NCBI GenBank assembly: GCA_030041255.1
Contig: JASHOF010000091.1
Span: forward strand, 1-32,125
Direction of reading: 5' to 3'
DNA: 32,125 bases
From: Acetobacteraceae bacterium
GTDB taxonomy: Bacteria > Pseudomonadota > Alphaproteobacteria > Acetobacterales > Acetobacteraceae
Shown piece after piece: positions 16,760-25,721 of this stretch. Made by a program: the position numbers and the translations under genes. Each line of letters begins with the position of its first letter. Position 1 is the first letter of the stretch. A model generated the notes under the pieces. That model saw only the letters and a list, made by a program, of their open reading frames with translations. It was not told the origin of the DNA and did no database searches.

Positions 16760-17015
16760 AGAATTTGCGGAAGGCTATCGACTCGCAGCTCAAAGGGCTC
16801 GAACGACCGATCCGAGGCTGCCGAGCCAACCCCGGCCGCGTCGGAAAGCAGGACCACCCCGAGGCCAGCGACGGGTCGAAAAGATATCGAGTCGCCAAGC
16901 GGTGCTGGCCCACGAACTCGTCCACGAGGGCAAGCTCATCAGCGAAATCGCCAGAACCTTCAACGTCCACCCGGCAACCATCTATCACTTCCTCGAAGAC
17001 GAACAGGGCTTATGA
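16760..17015 (+). pseudogene. remnant of a serine resolvase/invertase, C-terminal HTH
   Basis: The last 34 codons before the TGA at 17013-17015 read HELVHEGKLISEIARTF and then NVHPATIYHFLEDEQGL. This is the helix-turn-helix at the C-terminal end of the resolvase/invertase family. Just before it, pieces like NPGRVGKQDHPEAS lie in a different frame and resemble the basic linker of these proteins. The catalytic domain with its serine is not recognisable upstream; it was lost when the region to the left was rearranged. The left boundary is approximate. Confidence 0.5.
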
Positions 17016-17104
17016 CAGTAGACCGTGCCAATCAGGCGCACGTCACAACTCCACCGTGCTCAGGAGCGTCTTGGAGACCCAAAGTAGCGCGCTCCACAGG
17101 ATAT

Positions 17105-17133
17105 TTGAGCAAGGAAATTCAACATGCTATCCT
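17105..17133 (+). promoter_or_regulatory. possible sigma-70 promoter for the DSD1-family gene
   Basis: TTGAGC (17105-17110) and TATCCT (17128-17133) are separated by exactly 17 bp, each matching four of six consensus positions. The -10 lies about 85 bp before the ATG at 17219, leaving room for a regulated leader. The evidence is only sequence similarity. Confidence 0.3.
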
Positions 17134-17218
17134 GCGTCCGCGGTACAGGCTCGGAAGCCGATGGCCGTCCAGCAAATCCGGCCAGCAGGGTGACTGCTGC
17201 AGTGGCAGGGGAAAATCG

Positions 17219-18322
17219 ATGCCTGGATTGCAATCGCTGATCGGCCTCCCCAAGCAGGCGCTCGATACTCCAGCTTTGCTGGTGGATCTCGACGTGCTGG
17301 ATGTGAATATTGCGCGAATAGCGGGAACCTGTCGCGCGAACGGCGTGGCATGGCGGCCGCACACCAAGGGCCAGAAGACGCCCGAGATCATCCGCAAGGA
17401 ACTGCAGGCAGGCGCGGTCGGCGTTACCTGCGCCAAGCTGGGCGAGGCGGAAGTGCTCGCGGATGCCGGCATCCGAGACATTCTTATCGCGAACCAGATC
17501 GTTGGCCCAGTCAAGCTGAAGCGACTGATGCATCTGCTCGATCGGGCGGACGTCATGGTCGCGGTTGACAGCCCAGCGCATGTTGCAGCGCTTGGGGACG
17601 CGGCGCGGCAATCTGGCAAGACCCTGCGCGTGCTCATCGAGGTCGACATCGGCATGCATCGTGCCGGCGTCCTTCCGGGCGAACCCGTGACCGCGCTTGC
17701 CGCATCGATCGCGGCGGAAGCGGGCCTTCGCTTTTCCGGCGTGATGGGATGGGAGAGCCATGCAGTCTCCATCGCCGATCCTACGGAAAAAGCCCGTGTC
17801 GTCGTCGAGGCAATCGATCTGCTGACGTCCAGCGCCGCGCAATGCCGGGCGGCAGGATACCCCACCCCCGTCGTCAGCTGCGGCGGCACCGGCACGTTTC
17901 CATACTGCGCCGAGCAGCCCGGCGTGACCGAGATCCAGGCAGGCGGCGGTATCTTCAGCGACGTTCACTATCGAACGCATTACCATCTCGACATTCCGTA
18001 CGCCCTAACGCTGCTTGCCACAGTCACCAGCCGCCCGACGCCGACCCGCGTGATATTGGATGCCGGCAAGAAGGCCATGAGCAGCGATGCGGCCCCACCC
18101 TCACCGCTCGGTCTCGACATCGCCGGACCGACGCGGCTGTCTGCCGAGCACGCCACCCTCGACCTCGCGAAACCGGGCGATTTTCCCACGATCGGCGACA
18201 AGGTCGAGTTCGTCGTCGGCTATTCAGACACCACCGTGCATCTGCACGAGGAGATCGTCGCAATTCGTGGCGGTCGCGTCGAGGCAATCTGGCGAGTTGC
18301 CGGCCGTGGCCGGCTCAAGTAA
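17219..18322 (+). CDS. DSD1-family PLP-dependent enzyme (D-threonine aldolase / D-serine dehydratase-like)
   Basis: Fold-type III PLP enzyme, 367 residues. ATG 17219 has AGGGGAA upstream and opens shortly before TPALLVDLDVLDVNIARI. The lysine binding PLP should be in WRPHTKGQKTPEI (about residue 45). The barrel continues with GVTCAKLGEAEVLADAG, LIEVDIGMHRAGVLPG and VSCGGTGTFPYCAEQPGVTE, ending in a C-terminal beta domain. Relatives cleave D-beta-hydroxy amino acids or dehydrate D-serine. In those enzymes the C-terminal domain carries a His-x-Cys metal site in a PxHCxxT-like context; here the matching segment reads FVVGYSDTTVHLHEE, lacking both residues. The substrate or metal need may therefore differ. 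It is convergent with the FadR-type regulator gene 90 bp away, and may be controlled by it. Confidence 0.82.
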   Translation: MPGLQSLIGLPKQALDTPALLVDLDVLDVNIARIAGTCRANGVAWRPHTKGQKTPEIIRKELQAGAVGVTCAKLGEAEVLADAGIRDILIANQIVGPVKLKRLMHLLDRADVMVAVDSPAHVAALGDAARQSGKTLRVLIEVDIGMHRAGVLPGEPVTALAASIAAEAGLRFSGVMGWESHAVSIADPTEKARVVVEAIDLLTSSAAQCRAAGYPTPVVSCGGTGTFPYCAEQPGVTEIQAGGGIFSDVHYRTHYHLDIPYALTLLATVTSRPTPTRVILDAGKKAMSSDAAPPSPLGLDIAGPTRLSAEHATLDLAKPGDFPTIGDKVEFVVGYSDTTVHLHEEIVAIRGGRVEAIWRVAGRGRLK

Positions 18323-18412
18323 GGGCTGCTGTGTTGTGGGCGACGCTCAGAGTCGTCCATCAAGTCCACAGCGTACCGATCGGGTCAAAAGGACGGCTAC
18401 GAACTATACAAA

Positions 18413-19198
18413 TTATACCCCCGATTCGGTTGCCAGCTTGAAATGCTCGGCCACCCTGCGGAGGTGACTCTCCATCGCCTGACCGGCCGCGTCAGCGTCT
18501 CCGTTCTGGACACCCTCGAGGATCAAGCTATGTTCTTTTAATCCGACTTCGACGGCCCCGGGCACCCGCATTGTCACGGTGCGTTGACTGGTAAGCCACT
18601 CGACAAACCCGTCATGCACTGCGATGAAGATTGGATTACGGGTGATTGTCGCTAGTACGTAGTGGAAAGCGACGTCCGCTCGTTCAAAGCGGGCATCATC
18701 ACAGCGAGCGGCAATAGTCGCCTCGTGAGCTGCGCGCAATCGCAGGATATCCTCATCGGTACGACGAAGCGCTGCAAGCCGAGCCACACCAACCTCGAAC
18801 AGTGCGCGAGCTTCCTGAAAGTGCTCAACGCCACCGGGCTGTGCAAGGAAAGAACGCGCTGCGCCAGCGAGCTCACGTATCACGATCTCCGGCATCGGTG
18901 TAGTGACGCGTGGCCGTTCACCGTTGCTCAGCTGGACCAGACCCGCGCGATGAAGCATGAACAGCGCTTCACGTATCGAGGTTCGGCCTATGCCGAATAT
19001 CTTCATGAGTTCGCGCTCGGATGGCAGCACTGAGCCAGCCGGGAAAGTCCCATCCCGGATCAGCACCTCGAGACGCGACGCCGCTTGGTCGGACAGCTTG
19101 GATCGTCGAATCGGCCACACAGAAATTTTCATGCGCGATGACACGTGTGCGGCGCCTTGGTCTGACTGGTCCATGTTCTGATCTGAACGCCCTTCCAT
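18413..19198 (-). CDS. FadR/GntR-family transcriptional regulator (NanR-like)
   Basis: The 261-residue protein has an N-terminal winged HTH (PIRRSKLSDQAASRLEVLI, LPSERELMKIFGIGRTSIRE, LVQLSNGERPRVTTP). An FCD-type effector domain (about residues 110-255) contains EARALFEVGVARLAALR and DVAFHYVLATITRNPIF. In this family the second domain binds a small acid, often with a metal held by Asp and His residues, and releases DNA. The start is uncertain. ATG 19198 (MEGRSDQ) lies 6 bp from the end of a decayed IS3 element, so the native leader and promoter have been replaced. ATGs at 19174 and 19132 are alternatives. Its neighbours suggest it represses the DSD1 gene and perhaps the hydantoinase-transporter cluster. 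No operator could be identified. Confidence 0.85.
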   Translation of the reverse strand: MEGRSDQNMDQSDQGAAHVSSRMKISVWPIRRSKLSDQAASRLEVLIRDGTFPAGSVLPSERELMKIFGIGRTSIREALFMLHRAGLVQLSNGERPRVTTPMPEIVIRELAGAARSFLAQPGGVEHFQEARALFEVGVARLAALRRTDEDILRLRAAHEATIAARCDDARFERADVAFHYVLATITRNPIFIAVHDGFVEWLTSQRTVTMRVPGAVEVGLKEHSLILEGVQNGDADAAGQAMESHLRRVAEHFKLATESGV

Positions 19199-19217
19199 AT
19201 CGATGGAGCGGCCCCCG

Positions 19218-20018
19218 TTAAACCGGACAAGGGACTGGTTGCGACTGACTGCGGATGTACTCTCGGGGTGAGCGCATGCGCAAGCCTTTGTGGGGGCGAT
19301 GCTCATTATAGTCCTCGATCTAGTCTCGGAGGCGGGCGAGGACGGTGACTGCGTCCGGCAGCGGCTGGACGCGGGCGTAGTCGCGTTTCAGGGTTTTGAC
19401 GAATGCCCGCTGACGCCATTGCTTTCTGGGCTGCGAACTGGCGTGAAGCACGGTACGAGACCAAGAGCTGTGGCGAAGTTGCGGGTTTCGCGGGCAGTGA
19501 ACGCAGAGGCATTGTCGGCGAGCCTTTGCTCGGGATGGGGTGCCCGGAAGGAAGCGAACCGGCGGTCGACGCAGGTCAGCATGAGATCGCGAACCATCTC
19601 GCCGCTGATACCGCCGGTATTTGCTTGCCAAGCGATGATCTCGCCGTTCCAGCAGCCGATTTCCGGGCTATCGGAGGACCAGCGTTGGTTGGAGAGGCCA
19701 GGGCGATGACGCTTCCCTCGTGGGCACGCACCGCACGCCTGCCGACATGCGACTGCGAGAGCAGCCGGCCCTGTGCCATGAGGCGGAAGATGTGCTTGTC
19801 ATTAACCGGCGTGGCGCCGCTGCCGACCGCGCCCGGTTCAGCAGCGCGGTGATCCGCCGGTAGCCGTCGGTCGGCCTACCATCGGTAAGCTGACGAATCG
19901 CCGCCAGTAACTCGTTATCACCCTGACGCGGGTAGCGGCCGCGCCGAGCGGTATCACCGGCGAGCTGGTCGATGAGGTTGGAACGGGCCACGCCGAGGGT
20001 ATCGGCCACGGCTTTCAT
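19218..20018 (-). pseudogene. IS3-family OrfB transposase, multiply frameshifted
   Basis: Pieces of the DDE integrase domain are spread over three frames. They are MKAVADTLGVARSNLIDQLA and TDGRPTDGYRRITALLNRAR from 20018, SHVGRRAVRAHEG from about 19750, NASAFTARETRNFATALGLV and FTPVRSPESNGVS near 19450, FVKTLKRDYARVQPLPDA near 19370, and EDYNEHRPHKGLRMRSPREY near the end. At least three frameshifts and one in-frame TAG (a former Trp codon just before IEDYNEH) show it is dead. Confidence 0.8.
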
Positions 20019-20389
20019 CGGGAAACGTCCCGTAGCGGCGACGGCAACTGCCAGACGGGCTTTTTCCCCCGCGCGGCAACCAACGCCACCTGCAGCGTCT
20101 CGATGTCGACGATCTTGCGACCCGGCGGGCGCTCGAGATCGCGGACGCGCTGCTCAAGTTCCCGGACCCGACTGACAGCGACCACGTTCTCATCTGCCTT
20201 GACCGCGACCTGGCCTCCTTGGCTCATCCGCCGCCTCCAGTTCCACAACAGGCTGGGCGAGATGCCATGCAGACGGGCAACAGCAGAAACCATCATGCCG
20301 GCCTGCATCGTCTCCCTCATCAACACCAGCCTCTCCTCGGTACCGTAGCGCCTCCTGCCGGCGTGGCCGGTAACGATCTCGATCCTCAT
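20015..20389 (-). CDS. IS3-family OrfA (HTH transposase subunit)
   Basis: The 124-residue frame encodes the small DNA-binding subunit of an IS2/IS51-like element. It has a helix-turn-helix (ERLVLMRETMQAGMMVSAVA, then RLHGISPSLLWNWRRR) and a coiled-coil leucine zipper (VRELEQRVRDLERP). It ends KKPVWQLPSPLRDVSR. The frame is open, but the partner orfB is badly broken, so the element cannot move by itself. The orfA-orfB overlap (20015-20018) is where the family usually shifts frame to make the full OrfAB transposase. Confidence 0.75.
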   Translation of the reverse strand: MRIEIVTGHAGRRRYGTEERLVLMRETMQAGMMVSAVARLHGISPSLLWNWRRRMSQGGQVAVKADENVVAVSRVRELEQRVRDLERPPGRKIVDIETLQVALVAARGKKPVWQLPSPLRDVSR

Positions 20390-20617
20390 CGTGTCGCTCT
20401 CGGCATAGGCGCATACCTAGGGTCACGCCTAGGCCCTCATGGCTCGCCCGATGTCCGGTCAAATGGGGCATTCCGATCCGAGCCTTTTCGGTGTTCCACC
20501 TATCTGGCAATCTAGGTATCTTACCATCTTACTATATTGACAAGGTGTTTGTCGTGCGCAATACTTGACGGTAAGAAAATGAGGGAGAGGACGTGTTCGA
20601 TGATCTTGTGCTCTTGC

Positions 20618-21391
20618 GGGGCTGCCCAGGGTCCGCGGCATAGCCGTGGAGTCGGCTTGGTCAGCGGCATGCACCTTGGCCGCGACCCCCGCACCGATTT
20701 CGAGATCCACCGCAAGCTCCAGTTTGTAGGCGAGATGCGTGCCGCCATCTTTCAGTTTGGCGGTCCTAGCATCCGAGTCGGTTGGGCTCCCGAAGTCCTC
20801 GGTGGGCGCCTCTCTGCCTCTGCAATTGCGGTCCAACCGGATCAGGCCCTCCGGCATCGGCGTGCCGATGCCGCTGTCTCGCCGCGCAATCGTGCGCCAC
20901 GCCGCGTTGGCTTCCATCGTCGAGGCATCGACGCCTCTCCGCTCGCCCCTGACCAGGCCGTGCTTCCCCAGATGCTTGAACACCCAGGTGAACACGTGGC
21001 CGTGCACTTCGAGCGGCGAGCGGCTCCGGGTGCGGCTGAGCTAGGACTGGTCCGGCACGTGCTTGCCGAGCTGCAGGAACTCGCGCGGTGGCAGGCTGTC
21101 GGCACGGCGCCATTCCAGGCCGCGCTAGCTATGGGTGCCCTCGAAATAGCCGAGAAGAAGCACGCCGAAATAGCGTCTCCACGGAAGCTTACGCCGCGGT
21201 GCACACTCCGACAAGCATTGCGTCTCTCCGAACCTATTGAAGCGAGACACGATCAGCGCCGTCTGCTCTTTGTTGTAGGAAGCATGCCATGGACAGACGT
21301 GGCATCTCCTTCCATGATGCCGCCATGTCTGCTTGCCGCTCGCGCCGCCCTTAACGGGCCATCGGCAACCAGCCTTCCCCGAAGGAATCAC
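20618..21391 (-). pseudogene. decayed DDE transposase (IS5/IS1182-like superfamily)
   Basis: Read leftward, family pieces appear in different frames. LPWRRYFGVLLLGYFEGTHS ends at a stop at 21125. Weaker pieces like RADSLPPREFLQL and SRTRSRSPLEVHGHVFTWVF follow around 21000-21100. Then comes a longer open run with KHGLVRGERRGVDASTMEAN, SPTDSDARTAKLKDGGTHLA and YKLELAVDLEIGAGVAAKVH. The order matches the DUF772-type N-terminal domain followed by the first catalytic Asp region. The C-terminal part with the remaining catalytic residues is absent; the match ends at about 20618, near the IS3 remnant. It is certainly a pseudogene. Confidence 0.7.
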
Positions 21392-21560
21392 ACCGAATCA
21401 AACCAAGACAGATTTTGTCAACGCAGTGTTTAAGTCGCATCCACATCAGTCGACGAACCACTTGTCGGCCGGCAACCTGTCCTGGAGATCTCGCATTTGG
21501 GTGTGGATTTCTTATCTTCCGACAAGAGTTTCTAGGCAGTCATAGTTTCATGTACGCTAA

Positions 21561-21701
21561 GGGCGCGTCCAAGAATAAATCAAACAATTCTCTCGCCTCT
21601 GAGATAGGAGTGTCCGCGGATTGCGCCACCGGAAGCGACAAATGTTCACCGACTCCTGATAGACAGCATATGGTAGCGACTCAATTTTGTTGGACGCGCC
21701 C
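21561..21701. mobile_element. 141-bp MITE-like element with TAA target duplication
   Basis: GGGCGCGTCCAA at 21561-21572 and TTGGACGCGCCC at 21690-21701 are exact inverted terminal repeats. TAA flanks both sides directly (21558-21560 and 21702-21704). The interior has no credible gene. Termini starting GG with a TNA duplication are typical of IS5-group elements, so this is probably a non-autonomous derivative mobilised by such a transposase. It sits about 80 bp upstream of hyuA and may contribute its promoter. Confidence 0.8.
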
Positions 21702-21780
21702 TAAATGATCGAGCTTCTATCTGATGGAATTCCATGGCAAACGGCATGCTTTCAAGTTGAAAGAGCGCTTGGAGGTACCT

Positions 21781-23958
21781 TTGCCCGACAATAACGCCAG
21801 GAATTCCAACCAACCTGAGCAGGCAGATTTGCACAAGGCTGTAATCGGCGTCGACATCGGCGGCACTTTTACCGACGTCGTGCTGCTCCGAAGAGATGGG
21901 AAGGAGTTTGTTAAGAAAAAGATTCCCTCGACGGGTCCGCGCTTCGCTGACGCAGTGCTGCGCGGAGTCGACAGCGTACTCGCCGAAGCTCAGGTAGGCG
22001 CCGCCGACGTATCCATGGTCATACATGGAACCACCGTTGCTACTAACGCCATCCTAGAGGATCGCGGGGCAAGAACCGCACTGGTGACCACAAAGGGTTT
22101 CCGGGATGTTCTTGAGATCGGGCGCCTCCGCCACCCATCGATGTTCGACTACTTCTGGCGTAAGCCCAAACCGCTTGTTCCACGCCACCTGCGATTTGAA
22201 ATTGATGAACGAAGTGATGGGATGGGCAACATCGACAGGCATCCGACTGAAGAAAGTGTAGAGGCTTTAGCGACAATACTGAAGGACCGACACGTCGAGT
22301 CGCTCGCAGTCTGTTTCATCAATTCCTACCGGAACCATATGAATGAAGAGTTCGTTGTCAGGCTTCTTAGGCGATTTTGTCCAGACATCCATGTTTCAGC
22401 TTCACATGAGATCTTGCCCGAAATGAGAGAGTACGAGAGAACAAGCACCACCGTGGTTAATGCTTTTATTCAACCAGTGGTCCGCAGCTACCTGGCAGAC
22501 CTGGTGTCTCATATTCACGAGCGATCTATTGACTGTCCAATTCTGATAATGCAATCAAACGGCGGATTGATAAGCTCGGACGCAGCTCGGCTAAAGCCCG
22601 TGCACTTGGTCGAATCCGGCCCTGCCGCAGGCGTGACTGCGGCGCGTCATCTAGCAGAACGAATCGGGAAGGCAAATGTTATTGCGTTTGATATGGGGGG
22701 CACGACTGCAAAGGCTTCGGTTGTTGAAAATGGTCAAACGTTCGAGGCGGACGAGTACGAGGTCGGTGCTGGGATGCACCATCAAGGCGTTCTTGCGAAG
22801 GGTGGCGGTTATACCATTCGCATTCCGTCAATCGACATAGCAGAGGTCGGCGCGGGTGGCGGCAGTATCGCGTGGATAGACGAAGGTGGGGCGCCCCGTA
22901 TCGGACCGCACAGCGCAGGAGCGGATCCCGGACCCGCTTGTTATGGAAGGGGCGGCACCGATCCGACAGTTTCCGACGCGTGCGTAGTGCTAGGCTATTT
23001 CAGTCAAACAGCTCTTGCCGGTGGTGCGCAACCGGTTACACCTCGCTACGCCCTCGAAGCGATCAACAACTGCATAGCCGTGCCCCTCGGCCTCGATGTC
23101 GCGAGCGCGGCCTATGGAATCTACTCGATTGTCATTGCGAACATGAGCAAAGCGGTGAGGGCAATCACGAGTGAGCGCGGCCGCGATCCTCGCGATTTCA
23201 CTCTCGTTGCGTTTGGTGGCGCCGGACCCGCCCACGCGGCCGTCATGGCACGAGAGTTCGGCATCGAGACGGTTATTGTTCCACCTGCTTCGGGGCTATT
23301 TAGTTCGCTTGGCCTGCTTGTTGCTGACTTGCAAGAGCATGCCGTCCTTTCGTACCCACTCCGTACCGACTTTGATCCGGAACTAATTACGAGATCGTTC
23401 TGCGCTATGGAAGAGCGAATAGCTCGCAACATGATCAGCAACACTGACGAGCCCGACGTCGTGAGAATGGAGCGATATATCGATGTTCGCTATGTGGGGC
23501 AGGGGTATGCGTTACGAATCCCCGTCCTCGGCGAGGTAGCCGATTCAACTGCTATTCTTGATATTCGGAATCGGTTCGAGCTGGAACATGGGCGAGTATA
23601 TGGTCATCGTGGAGATACGGGGCAGGCAATCGAGATTGTAAATTTAAGGTTGCGAGCGTTCCGTCAGAGAATGGTAGCCAGCCCCTTCGCGGCGGACTCC
23701 GGACTACTCGGCGACGGTCACGCAAAACCGATCCATTCGGATCCTGTGAGGCGGGCCTATTTTGGTGCCGCGCACGGGCACCTCGATACCCCGGTCCTGA
23801 AACGAACTGCGTTAGCAAAGGCCGCGGTGACAGGCCCTGTGATTGTTGAGGACATGGATGCAACAACCGTTGTCCCGCCGGGCTACTCGGCGATGCTTGA
23901 CGATGTTGGCAATATTGTGATCGCCATTCCGTCTAGCGGCCAACGAGGCAACAACTAG
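21781..23958 (+). CDS. hyuA: hydantoinase/oxoprolinase family protein, subunit A
   Basis: HyuA-type subunits act with HyuB in ATP-dependent opening of cyclic amides (hydantoins, 5-oxoproline) and in related carboxylations. Visible are the actin/sugar-kinase-like phosphate loops GVDIGGTFTDVVLL (near the start) and AFDMGGTTAKASVV. IHGTTVATNAILEDRGART, the GAGGGSIAW turn, HSAGADPGPACYGRGGTDPT and FGGAGPAHAAVMAREFGI follow. About 725 residues is normal. I place the start at TTG 21781 because GGAGG lies five bases upstream. An in-frame ATG at 21724 has no binding site and would add 19 residues with no family resemblance. HyuB follows with an overlapping TAGTG junction. The lower GC than the left of the window suggests transfer. 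The actual ring substrate is unknown. Confidence 0.88.
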   Translation: MPDNNARNSNQPEQADLHKAVIGVDIGGTFTDVVLLRRDGKEFVKKKIPSTGPRFADAVLRGVDSVLAEAQVGAADVSMVIHGTTVATNAILEDRGARTALVTTKGFRDVLEIGRLRHPSMFDYFWRKPKPLVPRHLRFEIDERSDGMGNIDRHPTEESVEALATILKDRHVESLAVCFINSYRNHMNEEFVVRLLRRFCPDIHVSASHEILPEMREYERTSTTVVNAFIQPVVRSYLADLVSHIHERSIDCPILIMQSNGGLISSDAARLKPVHLVESGPAAGVTAARHLAERIGKANVIAFDMGGTTAKASVVENGQTFEADEYEVGAGMHHQGVLAKGGGYTIRIPSIDIAEVGAGGGSIAWIDEGGAPRIGPHSAGADPGPACYGRGGTDPTVSDACVVLGYFSQTALAGGAQPVTPRYALEAINNCIAVPLGLDVASAAYGIYSIVIANMSKAVRAITSERGRDPRDFTLVAFGGAGPAHAAVMAREFGIETVIVPPASGLFSSLGLLVADLQEHAVLSYPLRTDFDPELITRSFCAMEERIARNMISNTDEPDVVRMERYIDVRYVGQGYALRIPVLGEVADSTAILDIRNRFELEHGRVYGHRGDTGQAIEIVNLRLRAFRQRMVASPFAADSGLLGDGHAKPIHSDPVRRAYFGAAHGHLDTPVLKRTALAKAAVTGPVIVEDMDATTVVPPGYSAMLDDVGNIVIAIPSSGQRGNN

Positions 23959-25721
23959 TGACAACGGTGCAGCCTCGCAGCGCATTTGACGATCCTATCA
24001 CTTTCGAGGTCGCGAAGAATGCTCTCCGGTCGGTAGCGGACGAGATGGCGATTACCGTACTTCGTACCGCCCATTCACAAAATATTCGTGAAAGCATGGA
24101 TTTCTCGACTGGTTTATGCGATGCAGCGGGGCGATTGATCGCTCAAGGGGTTGGAATCCCCGTACAGTTGGGCGCTATTCCTGATGCTGTTCACTTTCTC
24201 CTGGCTAAATACGCACGAGATATCTACCCTGGTGATGTCTTCATCCTCAACGATCCAGATGAAGGTGGGATGCATCTGCCGGACCTGTTTGTGGTTCGGC
24301 CAATCTTTCAGGGCCATTTGCACGTCGGCTTTGCAGCCTGCGTAGCCCACCATGCAGATATTGGCGGTCGGACACCAGGCGGTAACGCTGTCGATTCTAC
24401 TGATATTTTCCAGGAAGGATTGCAAATTCCGATCCTGAAGTTATACGAACAGGGACGGGAAAACCGAACTCTTGTCGAGATTCTGGGGCGTAATGTCCGC
24501 ATTCCAGAGACGGTTCTCGGTGACTTGCAGGCGCAATTAGCGGCGACTCGAATCGGCGAAGTTGGCGTGCTTCGCCTCCTCGATCGTTACGGAACGGATG
24601 GATTCGCAAATCTAGTTGAAGAATTGCTTGACTACACCGAGCGGCGAGTGCGAACTGAGCTCGCTCGTATTACACCTGGCATCTATTCATTCGAAGACCA
24701 CATCGACACAGACGGGTTTGGATCTGGCCCCATTCGAATCAAGGTATCACTTAGCGTCTCGGCTGGGCAATTGACAGCTGACTTCAACGGTACTTCGACT
24801 CAGGTTAAGTCAGCGCTGAACGCGACGATGTCCTTCACGAAGTCAGCCGTATACACGGCACTAAGGTGCATAATGCAGGACGATATCCCCGGTAATGCAG
24901 GGTTGTTTCGCCCAATCACTGTGAAGGCACCCATTGGTACTATTGTAAATCCCACCCGAGGGGCTCCCCGCGCTGCGCGCGGTCTCACAGGTTTTCGAGT
25001 GGTTGAGACCGTGTTCGGCGCACTTCACCATGCCCTTCCCGGCCGGGTACCAGCCGCCGGTGAAGGTGCAGCAACCATGATCAGCTTTGCAGGTCATTAC
25101 GCTAACGGGCGACCGTTTGTTTACGTTGAATTCTCGGCTGGCGGATGGGGTGGACGACCGGATCGAGACGGCGTGGATGGCACAAGCTGTATTGAGGGCA
25201 ATATCTCCAATGTGCCGATCGAGGAGGTCGAACTAACCCTGCCTCTCCGTGTCGAACAGTATGGTTTCGTTCCGGACACCGGCGGGTCGGGAAAGTGGCG
25301 CGGGTGTCTCTCTATTGTAAGAGAATTCCGATTACTATCCGGCGAGGCGCTCCTGCACATGCGATCCGATAGGCGACGGTTCTTGCCCTATGGCCTGAGC
25401 GGAGGCCACAAGGGGACGCCTTCCTGGAACATCTTAAACCCAGATACAATTGAAGAAGAGGTGCTGCCGACTCACGTATCGCGTTTGCTGCACGCTGGCG
25501 ATGTGATTCGGCACGTCAGCGCCGGCGGCGGTGGTTTTGGGGATCCATTCGAGCGAGATCCGAAGAACATCCTCGAAGATGTATTAGAACAGAAACTGTC
25601 GGCCGAGTATGTGCGACGGAATTATGGCGTCGAGCTTAACCCCGACGGAACTTCGATTGATTCCAGACGTACTGCTGAGCTCCGCGGGAGCGCGCAGGCG
25701 CCGGTCTCTCCCAATGACTGA
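23958..25721 (+). CDS. hyuB: hydantoinase/oxoprolinase family protein, subunit B
   Basis: This is the 587-residue partner of HyuA. The start is a GTG at 23958 whose G is the last base of the hyuA stop (TAGTG), so translation is coupled. Family marks include DPITFEVAKNALRSVADEM, TAHSQNIRESMDFSTGLCD, the metal-site region NDPDEGGMHLPDLFV, AHHADIGGRTPGG, GGWGGRPDRDGVDG and the closing SAGGGGFGDPFERDP. The length is typical and no residue block is missing. It acts in the cytoplasm as a complex with HyuA. Its last codons overlap by eight bases the start of the broken racemase-like gene, showing that the racemase was once translated from the same mRNA. Confidence 0.9.
   Translation: MTTVQPRSAFDDPITFEVAKNALRSVADEMAITVLRTAHSQNIRESMDFSTGLCDAAGRLIAQGVGIPVQLGAIPDAVHFLLAKYARDIYPGDVFILNDPDEGGMHLPDLFVVRPIFQGHLHVGFAACVAHHADIGGRTPGGNAVDSTDIFQEGLQIPILKLYEQGRENRTLVEILGRNVRIPETVLGDLQAQLAATRIGEVGVLRLLDRYGTDGFANLVEELLDYTERRVRTELARITPGIYSFEDHIDTDGFGSGPIRIKVSLSVSAGQLTADFNGTSTQVKSALNATMSFTKSAVYTALRCIMQDDIPGNAGLFRPITVKAPIGTIVNPTRGAPRAARGLTGFRVVETVFGALHHALPGRVPAAGEGAATMISFAGHYANGRPFVYVEFSAGGWGGRPDRDGVDGTSCIEGNISNVPIEEVELTLPLRVEQYGFVPDTGGSGKWRGCLSIVREFRLLSGEALLHMRSDRRRFLPYGLSGGHKGTPSWNILNPDTIEEEVLPTHVSRLLHAGDVIRHVSAGGGGFGDPFERDPKNILEDVLEQKLSAEYVRRNYGVELNPDGTSIDSRRTAELRGSAQAPVSPND

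Larger units (their letters stand above)
19204..20475 (-). mobile_element. decayed IS3-family element (IS2/IS51-like)
   Basis: The element runs between imperfect terminal repeats. The left end TGGAGCGGCCCCCGTTAAAC (from 19204) continues to CCGGACA. The right end is TGTCCGGTCAAATGGGGCAT (from 20452), which continues TTCCG. These are reverse-complement relatives across about 25 bases, with identical GACCGGACA/AACCGGACA cores. Inside, read leftward, are orfA and a broken orfB in the usual overlapping order. The right end abuts another transposase remnant. Confidence 0.75.

Noticed and set aside
16541-18322. A single 593-codon frame running into the DSD1-family gene
   Set aside because: Only the part from 17219 resembles the enzyme and has a ribosome binding site. 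The upstream part crosses the ISKra4 end and the resolvase remnant.
20537-21433. A 298-codon plus-strand frame
   Set aside because: It is antisense to the decayed transposase, whose conserved segments are visible on the minus strand.
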